Source: Clostridia bacterium
Lineage (GTDB): Bacteria; Bacillota; Clostridia; Oscillospirales; Acutalibacteraceae
Reading direction: 5' to 3'
Assembly: GCA_017428085.1 (NCBI GenBank)
Contig: JAFRRP010000012.1
Location: forward strand, 1-64,000
Length of the DNA: 64,000 nucleotides
In this document: positions 43,201 through 50,407 of the stretch, one piece after another
Position numbering within the stretch: position 1 is the stretch's first letter
How the letters are laid out: each line of letters begins with the position of its first letter
Notes under the pieces: model-generated
Seen by the model: only the letters and a program-made list of their open reading frames with translations
Database searches by the model: none
Told to the model about the DNA's origin: nothing
Position numbers and translations under genes: made by a program

Positions 43201-43406
43201 GCCACATAAAATTAGGACAAAGAATAGTATTTGTCCATAGACAATAAAAGTGCATCACCATAATAAGAGTGTGTATTTTTATCATTCGGTAAAAATACAG
43301 GCTCATATCACGCTTTTATTGTGGTGTTATTGTCGATTTTGTGTGGCAGCAAATCGGAGCTGTGTATTTTTCAGCGTGGCAGCTTCGACTGTCGCGCTTT
43401 TTTATT
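43201..43406 (+). promoter_or_regulatory. Structured leader with terminator before the dockerin protein gene
   Basis: An outer stem joins GCCACATAAAAT (43201-43212) to GATTTTGTGTGGC (43335-43347). Inside are GACAATAA/TTATTGTC, a CACC...GGTG stem, GGACAAA/TTTGTCC (43215-43236) and a perfect TGTATTTTT/AAAAATACA hairpin (43272-43300). A terminator (43373-43406) follows 60 bp before the start codon, the arrangement of a riboswitch or attenuator. No known riboswitch class is recognised. A direct repeat with AAAAAGAAAACATCTGAAA lies at 43110-43160. Confidence 0.5.
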
Positions 43407-43464
43407 TGGTGCATATGCTTCTCGGTTAAAATGAGTTTATTTCAAAAACAGTTGGAGGATCATC

Positions 43465-46400
43465 ATGAAACGATTCATTGCATTGCTCCTATCTTGTGTT
43501 TTATCAATGGCGGGGTTCCCTTATTGTTCTGTTGTCCCTGCGAACGCAGATGACTTTGAGTACAATATTGGCGATTCTATCGTTTTTGGAAATTATCCGC
43601 AATCATTGGTTTCGGATAGTGAATTGATTGATAAACTGAATAAAGAAGAAAAAAATTGGCAAAGCTACGGGTACTATTATACAGAGTGGGCTGATTATGA
43701 TAGAGCTGGCGGAAAAATGCATGTTGATGATTTTATGCAGTATGCAGATTTCTTCTACGGCGGAAAAAAATATCGGGCGGTGAAATTCAGCAAATATAGG
43801 CCGGGAGATACAACAGAATGGAGTGATGCAGATCATTCCAATCAGGATGAGAACGGATATCTCACAGATACGATCTACTATTTTTTGTATGATAATCTTA
43901 AATGGCGGGTACTTGATCCATCCACCAATCTGATACTTTGTGAAACTATCATTGATTCACAAGCGTATACCAATTATGGATATTATGATCCCAATTCCTT
44001 TCAGTACAAAAATAGGAGCGGAAAACCAACCAGTGACTATTATTCCTCTTCAATCAGAGAATGGTTACTTAATGATTTTTTTGAAACAGCCTTTACGTTA
44101 GCCCAACAGAAAAAAATACAGAAAACGTTGATTGGCAAAGACGATTCTGCTACTGTTTATGATAATGTGTTTTTGTTATCAGAAAGTGAAGCAAGTTCAC
44201 TATATTCAAATGGGTTATCAGATAAAACGGGAAAAACAAGAAGTACTGACTATGCAAAATGTCAAGGCTTATATGTTTATACTGCAGATGGTCGATGGGA
44301 TGACCCAAGTTTGAAAGGTCATTCAGAATATTGGAAGCATTTGACTGATTCATCAGGTAATATCGGTTTCTTGACTTACACAAGTAGAGGAGTACGACCT
44401 GCTTGCCGGTTGAAAGAATTAATGCCAGATGGTTCTTATCCAAGCATTCCCGGTGAACAATTCACTGTTTCGTATGATGCTAACGGCGGTATTGGTGCGC
44501 CTGCCGACCAGACAAAGACAGAAGGAACAGCTTTAACGATCAGCACCGAAACTCCCTCAAAATCCTTTACACTCACCTATAATGTCAACGGCGGCAGCGT
44601 GTCGCCCACATCCAAAACGCTGACCTGCACCTTCAACAACTGGAACACAAAACAGGACGGCAGCGGCACGAGCTACGCCCCCGGCGCGGTTTACAATGAC
44701 GACGCCAACGTGACATTGTATGCCCAGTGGACTAATCCGCTGGCTGGCACATTGGCAACGCCTACTCGCAGCGGCTACAACTTCAACGGCTGGTTCACTG
44801 CTGTTTCCGGCGGCAGTAAAGTGACGGATGCTTCCACGATTTCCAGCGATGTCACGTTTTATGCGCATTGGACGGAGATCCCGAAAAAGGCATTTACAGT
44901 TAAATATGACGCAAACGGCGGTATTGGTGCGCCTGCCGACCAGACAAAGACCGAAGGAACAGCTTTAACGATCAGCACCGAAACTCCCTCAAAATCCTTT
45001 ACACTCACCTATGATGCCAACGGCGGCAGCGTGTCGCCCACATCCAAAACGCTGAACTGCACCTTCAACAACTGGAACACCGTCAAAGAAGGAAGCGGTA
45101 TGAGCTACTCCTCCGGTGCCAGTTATACCAACGACGCCGCCGTAACGTTATACGCACAGTGGACGAATCCCAAGGCAGGAACACTCGCCACTCCTACCCG
45201 CAACGGCTACACCTTTGACGGCTGGTTCACCGCAGCAACAAGCGGCAGCAAAGTCACGGACGTTTCTACGGTTTCCGCCGATATCACGTATTACGCTCAT
45301 TGGACGGAGATTCCGAAAAAGACGTACACCGTTAAATATGACGCTAACGGCGGCAGCGGTGCGCCTGCCGATCAGACGAAGACCGAGGGAACAGCTTTAA
45401 CGATCAGCACCGATAAGCCAACTAAATCTTATACACTTACCTATAACGCAAACGGAGGCAGCGTTTCATCTTCAACTAAAACGGTAAATTGTATCTTCAA
45501 TCACTGGAATACCGCGAAAAACGGCAGCGGTATGAGCTACGCCTCCGGGACCAGTTATACCAATGACGCCGCCGTAACGTTATATGCACAGTGGACGAAT
45601 CCCAAAGTGGGAACGCTTGCCACGCCTACCCGCAATGGCTGCACTTTCGACGGATGGTACACCGCCGCTTCCGGCGGCAGCAAAGTGACGGACGCTTCCA
45701 CAATCTCCGCTGATACTACGCTTTATGCGCATTGGACGGAGATCCCGAAAAAGACGTATACCGTCAAATATGACGCCAACGGCGGCAGCGGTGCCCCTGC
45801 CGACCAGACGAAGACCGAAGGATCCGCATTGACGATCAGTTCCACGAAACCAACAAAATCCTTCAAAATCACTTTCAATTCCAACGGGGGTAGCGTTTCC
45901 CCTGCATCCAAAACAGTGAGCTGCACATTCAGCAACTGGAATACCGCCAAAAATGGAAGCGGCACGAGCTACGTCTCCGGTGCCAATTATACAAAAGACG
46001 TCGCCGTAATTTTGTATGCGCAGTGGACAAATCCCAAAGCGGGAACGCTCGTCACGCCTACTCGCAGCGGCTACAACTTCGACGGTTGGTACACCGCTGT
46101 TTCCGGCGGGAACAAAGTGACAGACGCCTCCACGATTTCCGCAGATACTACGCTTTATGCGCATTGGACGGAGATCCCGAAAAAGACATATACCGTAAAA
46201 TATGACGCCAACGGTGGAAGTGGTGCGCCTGCAGATCAGACGAAGACTGAAAGGACCGCACTGACGATCAGTTCCACGGAACCCACAAAATCCTTCAAAA
46301 TTACTTACAATGCCAACGGTGGAAGCGTTTCCACCGCATCCAAAACTGTGAGCTGCACATTCAACAACTGGAATACCGCCAAAAACGGAAGTGGTACGAG

Positions 46401-48231
46401 CTACGCCTCCGGTGCCAGTTATACCAAAGACGCTGTCGTAACGTTGTATGCCCAATGGGTGAATCCCAAAGCGGGAACACTTGCGACACCTTCCCGCAGC
46501 GGCTACACTTTTGACGGGTGGCACACCGCCGCTTCCGGTGGCAGCAAAGTGACAGATACCACCACGATTTCCGCCGATACCACGATTTACGCACATTGGA
46601 ATAAAACAACGACAATAAAACCTTTTATTTGGGGAACTGACAACTGGAATTTTGTCAATAGTTCCTATACCGGTGATTTTTCTGCCGGTACATACAGAAG
46701 CCAGATCGACAACGATTATTTGAGAGCACTGGCAAGGAATCTGACGAACGAAGAATTTCAAGTCATCTTTTATGGAACGTACTATTCTTACGCATGGCTC
46801 GACGAGCTGTTCACCGGATCTTGTTATGGAATGTCATCCACTACTTTGCTTGCCAAAGAAGGTTTGCTGCCATACTCGCAATACAAATCCGGAGCAACTC
46901 GGCTGAATCAGTTGAATAAACCGACGGCAAGCAGAAAAGTCAGTTCGCTGATTACATATTATCAGATGCTTCAGGTCAAGGACGTTATTCAACAGCAATA
47001 TCGATCCGTGCCCTATCGCACCAATGAAACCAATATCAAAGAACTGCTTTCGCTTTTGGATGAGCATTCTACGGTTTTGGTGGGCTTCAAGAAAAACAAC
47101 TGGGGCGCTCATGCCATATTGGCGTATGGGTATGAATACGGCAGTTATACGTATAACGGCGTCACCTACCAAGGGTGTATTAAGATTTGCGATCCGAATG
47201 CCTCAAAGGCTTATGACGCATCCTACAATATTTATTTTAATACACAAACGTACAGTTGGGCGATTCCCGCTTATCGATCCTCCGGCATCAGTTCTGCCAA
47301 TGGAGCGGTGTTTACGTATATTGGCGCGAATGTAAAAGCAATCAATCAGGGCGGTTATCTGTCCGGTTCTTCTGCATCGAGTTCAACCGGTTATATTGCG
47401 CGGATCGACGCTGCTGCCATTTCTGATAACAGAAGCGTCTCCAAAATGCAAAAAAATGCAGGGGGCGGTTATTCCATGATGAATGCAGCGCCTGACGATA
47501 TTGTTGAGGATTATTCCTATGTTTTGGGGAATGAATCGAAGGGAACGATCGGTTACAATTTGAAAGACGGCGATGCCGCTTACATTGTCACACAATCCGA
47601 TCCCGTTGAAATGAGGCTGACGATGGATTATGAGGACTGCTACTTCGCCGGCAGCTCCGCAGCGGGAAAATCGATCACATTTGACAAGAACGGATATGTT
47701 GAAGTCAACGGAGAATCATCCGAATTCACGATATCAATGACGTTCAACGATGACCATCCGACGGATTGGTTCACCGTTCAGGTAAAAGGTACCGGTTCAA
47801 ATCACGCTTCCCTGCAAAAAGATAAGGAAGGTTATGTGATCACCGCAGATGATCTGACAAAAACGGAAGTCAAGACAAATAACAGAACCGATTCTGCAGA
47901 AGTACAGTTTTCCACTGAATACAAATCGGTACTGATTTATGAAGTCGATAGCACGACGATCGGTATCAAGGTGGATACAGATAACAACGGTACTTATGAG
48001 ACTGTTCTTAAAACAGATAGTGTGCAAAATGCACTTGGCGACGTGGATAACGACGGGCAGATCACTCCCGCCGACGCGCGGCTGGCGCTGCGGGTCAGCG
48101 TGAAGTTGGAAAAGGAGATCGTGGAAGGCACCGCCGCATACAAAGCCGCCGACGTTGACAAAGACGGCGACGTGACCCCCGCCGACGCGAGAACCATCCT
48201 GCGAGTGTCCGTTAATCTGGAATCGTTTTAG
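43465..48231 (+). CDS. Exported dockerin protein with InlB-type repeats and a papain-like peptidase domain
   Basis: A 1588-residue exported protein. Signal peptide MKRFIALLLSCVLSMAGF. A DUF6273-like domain lies at about 25-325 (IGDSIVFGNYPQ, SIREWLLNDFFETAFT). Five identical-length 144-residue units with paired InlB-type folds (TVKYDANGGSGAPADQTKT; TLYAQWTNP; YAHWTEIPKK) span about 334-1047. A Cys-His-Asn peptidase-like domain follows (GSCYGMSS near 1118, GAHAILAYGYE near 1214, KICDPNA near 1242). A type I dockerin ends it: GDVDNDGQITPADARLALRV and DVDKDGDVTPADARTILRV. The start and body are AT-rich, the dockerin GC-rich. It probably docks to a cohesin-bearing scaffold on the host surface. 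Confidence 0.85.
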   Translation: MKRFIALLLSCVLSMAGFPYCSVVPANADDFEYNIGDSIVFGNYPQSLVSDSELIDKLNKEEKNWQSYGYYYTEWADYDRAGGKMHVDDFMQYADFFYGGKKYRAVKFSKYRPGDTTEWSDADHSNQDENGYLTDTIYYFLYDNLKWRVLDPSTNLILCETIIDSQAYTNYGYYDPNSFQYKNRSGKPTSDYYSSSIREWLLNDFFETAFTLAQQKKIQKTLIGKDDSATVYDNVFLLSESEASSLYSNGLSDKTGKTRSTDYAKCQGLYVYTADGRWDDPSLKGHSEYWKHLTDSSGNIGFLTYTSRGVRPACRLKELMPDGSYPSIPGEQFTVSYDANGGIGAPADQTKTEGTALTISTETPSKSFTLTYNVNGGSVSPTSKTLTCTFNNWNTKQDGSGTSYAPGAVYNDDANVTLYAQWTNPLAGTLATPTRSGYNFNGWFTAVSGGSKVTDASTISSDVTFYAHWTEIPKKAFTVKYDANGGIGAPADQTKTEGTALTISTETPSKSFTLTYDANGGSVSPTSKTLNCTFNNWNTVKEGSGMSYSSGASYTNDAAVTLYAQWTNPKAGTLATPTRNGYTFDGWFTAATSGSKVTDVSTVSADITYYAHWTEIPKKTYTVKYDANGGSGAPADQTKTEGTALTISTDKPTKSYTLTYNANGGSVSSSTKTVNCIFNHWNTAKNGSGMSYASGTSYTNDAAVTLYAQWTNPKVGTLATPTRNGCTFDGWYTAASGGSKVTDASTISADTTLYAHWTEIPKKTYTVKYDANGGSGAPADQTKTEGSALTISSTKPTKSFKITFNSNGGSVSPASKTVSCTFSNWNTAKNGSGTSYVSGANYTKDVAVILYAQWTNPKAGTLVTPTRSGYNFDGWYTAVSGGNKVTDASTISADTTLYAHWTEIPKKTYTVKYDANGGSGAPADQTKTERTALTISSTEPTKSFKITYNANGGSVSTASKTVSCTFNNWNTAKNGSGTSYASGASYTKDAVVTLYAQWVNPKAGTLATPSRSGYTFDGWHTAASGGSKVTDTTTISADTTIYAHWNKTTTIKPFIWGTDNWNFVNSSYTGDFSAGTYRSQIDNDYLRALARNLTNEEFQVIFYGTYYSYAWLDELFTGSCYGMSSTTLLAKEGLLPYSQYKSGATRLNQLNKPTASRKVSSLITYYQMLQVKDVIQQQYRSVPYRTNETNIKELLSLLDEHSTVLVGFKKNNWGAHAILAYGYEYGSYTYNGVTYQGCIKICDPNASKAYDASYNIYFNTQTYSWAIPAYRSSGISSANGAVFTYIGANVKAINQGGYLSGSSASSSTGYIARIDAAAISDNRSVSKMQKNAGGGYSMMNAAPDDIVEDYSYVLGNESKGTIGYNLKDGDAAYIVTQSDPVEMRLTMDYEDCYFAGSSAAGKSITFDKNGYVEVNGESSEFTISMTFNDDHPTDWFTVQVKGTGSNHASLQKDKEGYVITADDLTKTEVKTNNRTDSAEVQFSTEYKSVLIYEVDSTTIGIKVDTDNNGTYETVLKTDSVQNALGDVDNDGQITPADARLALRVSVKLEKEIVEGTAAYKAADVDKDGDVTPADARTILRVSVNLESF
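44467..46626 (+). repeat. Five exact-length 432-bp tandem repeats
   Basis: The marker CTGCCGACCAG or its variants starts at 44501, 44933, 45365, 45797 and 46229, exactly 432 bp apart each time. Units differ by base substitutions only. Confidence 0.93.
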
Positions 48232-48263
48232 GTAATTCACCAACAGAACCAATAATCATATAT

Positions 48264-48298
48264 CCCCCACGTCGGAAGGAACACTTCCGGTGCGGGGG
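48264..48298 (+). terminator. Terminator after the dockerin protein gene
   Basis: CCCCCAC...CGGAAG and CTTCCG...GCGGGGG form a stem with a small internal loop; TTCTCTTTTA follows. Confidence 0.75.
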
Positions 48299-48482
48299 AA
48301 TTCTCTTTTAATGGACTATTGGTTTAACAAGGTCGCTCGACTGTTCCACAATATCAAATATTAGCATTAATACCTATTGATAATTTTTTATGTTAAATAC
48401 AGAATTGATGAAAATATGATATAAAACAAAAAAATATGCGCGCAACACCCCTGAAAGTTGAAGTTGACGTGATACACTCTTG

Positions 48483-48535
48483 ATGCTGTATATTCGAATG
48501 AGGTTTTTCGTCTTTCCCTCATTATACAGCGTATA
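48483..48535 (+). promoter_or_regulatory. Leader hairpin of the Cys-tailed small protein gene
   Basis: ATGCTGTATA-AATGAGG (48483-48503) pairs with CCCTCATT-ATACAGC (48516-48531) around a pyrimidine-rich loop, 23 bp before the start codon. TTGACG at 48464 and TGTATA at 48487 could be the promoter, which would put the hairpin at the start of the mRNA. The rest of 48299-48463 is AT-rich and shows no gene. Confidence 0.45.
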
Positions 48536-48557
48536 TGAATAAGAAGGAGGTGAGATC

Positions 48558-48806
48558 ATGACAAAGGAAATTCAATTGAAAGAATTCTTGCAGAAGTTTC
48601 AACCTTCACAGGAAGAACAACCTGTGTACGAGTACCTGAAAAAACATCCGCATTCAAGTTTGCATGAATGTGCGATATTCTTACGGGTTAAGGATGTTGT
48701 TGCTCTGAGGTTTATCAACAGTTTGATGAAAAAGGGGCGCATCAGATTAAACTATCAACCTTTAGAAATTGATTGCTGTTGTAGCTGTTATTACTCTGCA
48801 TGTTAA
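48558..48806 (+). CDS. Small winged-helix-like protein with a Cys-rich tail
   Basis: An 82-residue protein. Residues 18-68 look like a winged helix (VYEYLKKHPHSSLHECAIFL, then VVALRFINSLMKKGRIRLNY). The chain ends EIDCCCSCYYSAC, five Cys in eleven residues, which could bind metal or be the core of a modified peptide. AAGAAGGAGGTGAGATC before the ATG is a near-perfect ribosome binding site. No modification enzyme or transporter is adjacent. Family unknown. Confidence 0.6.
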   Translation: MTKEIQLKEFLQKFQPSQEEQPVYEYLKKHPHSSLHECAIFLRVKDVVALRFINSLMKKGRIRLNYQPLEIDCCCSCYYSAC

Positions 48807-48891
48807 CCCATGTTGAAATACCAAACGGGGATCAGAACTTGTTTTGCGGTATTTCGTTCTTTCACCTGATAAAGACGATGAGTTAACTGTA

Positions 48892-48932
48892 AAAAAGCAA
48901 CAGCCGCTTCGTGTGAGACGGCTGTTGTTTTT
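48892..48932. terminator. Bidirectional terminator after the Cys-tailed protein gene
   Basis: AAAAGCAACAGCCG and CGGCTGTTGTTTTT form a 14-bp stem with a 12-base loop. An 8-bp pair, GAAATACC/GGTATTTC, lies just upstream (48823-48855). Confidence 0.85.
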
Positions 48933-49057
48933 CACTTACACCGAACGAGGAAGGCGTATGTCAGGAAGTAATTCCCTGCCCTCACGGTGAGGGTGTTCGA
49001 AGTAAGTGTCATATGGCCCACCAAGAAAAATCCGTCGATTTTGGTCGACGGATTTTT
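48933..49057 (+). ncRNA. Candidate structured RNA with its own terminator
   Basis: CACTTAC (48933-48939) pairs with GTAAGTG (49002-49008) and GAAC (48943-48946) with GTTC (48995-48998), enclosing two adjacent hairpins, CAGGAA/TTCCCTG and CCCTCAC/GTGAGGG: a three-way junction. A perfect terminator (49026-49057, AAAAATCCGTCGA/TCGACGGATTTTT) follows. ATGGCCCACCA at 49013-49023 looks like a tRNA 3' end. No long ORF overlaps. Class unknown. Confidence 0.4.
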
Positions 49058-49064
49058 CAATGAA

Positions 49065-49245
49065 ATAAATCCCTTGCGGGATTTGTGAAATATGCCTGCG
49101 GCATATGAAATAGCTGACGCTGGGAAATGCGCTGCGGCGCATGAGGGATTTATTTCATTTCACATCCGGATGTGCCGGATATTTCACAATTTGCGCCGGC
49201 AAATTATTTCATATTGTGAAGCAATATTTCATTATATAAAGGAAA
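49065..49245. repeat. GAAAT-linked palindrome mosaic, copy 2
   Basis: At least seven short palindromes of different sequence (AATCCC/GGGATT, ATGCC/GGCAT, AGC/GCT, ATGCG/CGCAT, ATCCGG/CCGGAT, ATTTGC/GCAAAT, ATTG/CAAT) are joined by GAAAT on the left and ATTTC on the right. It fills the gap with no gene. From 49246 to 49437 there is an AT-rich stretch and a long near-palindrome (AATCACGCGTTTTT and its complement, 49390-49425), probably the GDPD terminator. Confidence 0.75.
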
Positions 49246-49437
49246 CATTTAAATAGATCGGAAGAGAAACACACCGATTTTCAGCAGCAAAAAAACGCCG
49301 GAAACCGTTTTAGAATAAGGGCGCACGGGCATTTTTGCCGGTCCGATTCCGGTCCCGAAACATCGAGATGGATCGGACGAGCCATCAAAAACGCGTGATT
49401 TGTCTGCCAAATCACGCGTTTTTGAATGATGTTTGCC

Positions 49438-50394
49438 CTATTGGCAAATAATGCGCGCTCCGCACATGACGCTGCCTGCGGCAATGATGCGTTCAAAGGC
49501 TTTGGAGAAGGAATAGAACACGTCGCGCAGCTTCCAGACGACGCGCTGGAACACATTGCCCTGCGGCTTGGCGGGCGTGAGCGCGTTGGTGGTGAAATCC
49601 CGCACGCCCCACTTATAATATTGCTCGGCGGTTTTAACGTCGTCGATGGTCCATACCATCGTCTTCAGGCCCGCGTCGACCGTGGCGTTGATCATATCCT
49701 TTCCCCATACACAGGCGAAGTCGATACCGTCCAGCCCGTTGTCGAGGCAGAACTGAATGCCGCTGAGAAATTCCTCCGCCGGTGCGCCGCCGATCAGCAG
49801 ATAGACCGGTGTTTCGGGCATCAATTCCTTGATTTTGGCCGCCAGCGCGCTTTCAAAGGTGATGATGACGAACCGGTCCTTTTCCTCCCGCGCGGAAAGC
49901 AGCGCCGCGAGACTGTCCATGTCCTCCACCTTCGCGCTGCCCTTGATTTCGATGACGGGATGCATGTTGAATTCCCTGCACACGTCGAGATACTCGACCA
50001 GCGTCGGCACCTTTGTGTCGGGGTACTGTTCCACGTTGTTCCCGGCGTCGACAGTCAGCGCCTGAATTTCGGCGTAGGTCAGCTCGTTGACCTTGCCCGT
50101 GCCGTCTGTCATGCGGTCCACGGTGTCGTCGTGCATGATGACCCATACGCCGTCAGCAGTGGGGGAGGTGTCGCACTCCGCGCCCCAGAAGCCGTATTCG
50201 CCCGCCTTGCGGAAGGAGGGCAGGGTGTTCTCCGGCGCGACGGCGGAATAGCCCCGGTGGGCGGTCATCCGCGCGCTGCCGGTGGGGATCTTGTAAGAGG
50301 AATAGACGGAAAGGGTCTCGTCCGCCGCGAACGCCGGGACGGCGCAGCCGAACAGCATCGCAACGGCAAGCAGCATAGAAATTGTCTTTTTCAT
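49438..50394 (-). CDS. Exported glycerophosphodiester phosphodiesterase
   Basis: A 318-residue exported GDPD, which cleaves glycerophosphodiesters to glycerol-3-phosphate and an alcohol. Signal peptide MKKTISMLLAVAMLFGCAVPAFA. Catalytic residues: MTAHRGYSAVAPENTLPSF (His-Arg and Glu-Asn), GAECDTSPTADGVWVIMHDD (Glu, Asp, His) and HPVIEIKG. A hydrophobic/aromatic tail follows (FQRVVWKLRDVFYSFSKAF). AAAGGAGGAAACCCC precedes the ATG, 13 bp after the GH99-like gene; they form one operon. Confidence 0.92.
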   Translation of the reverse strand: MKKTISMLLAVAMLFGCAVPAFAADETLSVYSSYKIPTGSARMTAHRGYSAVAPENTLPSFRKAGEYGFWGAECDTSPTADGVWVIMHDDTVDRMTDGTGKVNELTYAEIQALTVDAGNNVEQYPDTKVPTLVEYLDVCREFNMHPVIEIKGSAKVEDMDSLAALLSAREEKDRFVIITFESALAAKIKELMPETPVYLLIGGAPAEEFLSGIQFCLDNGLDGIDFACVWGKDMINATVDAGLKTMVWTIDDVKTAEQYYKWGVRDFTTNALTPAKPQGNVFQRVVWKLRDVFYSFSKAFERIIAAGSVMCGARIICQ

Positions 50395-50407
50395 GGGGTT
50401 TCCTCCT

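Noticed and set aside
48985..49023. A tRNA gene or attR copy of tRNA-Val
   Set aside because: It has TTCGAA and GGCCCACCA but the T arm spacing is wrong, no anticodon arm exists, and it does not match the tRNA-Val 3' end. Kept only as a possible tRNA-Ala remnant within the RNA candidate.
49255..49266. AGATCGGAAGAG, identical to the core of a common sequencing adapter
   Set aside because: The following bases do not continue the adapter and the surrounding sequence is ordinary, so chance is more likely. Still, it lies at the island edge, so reads spanning the site should be inspected for a false join.
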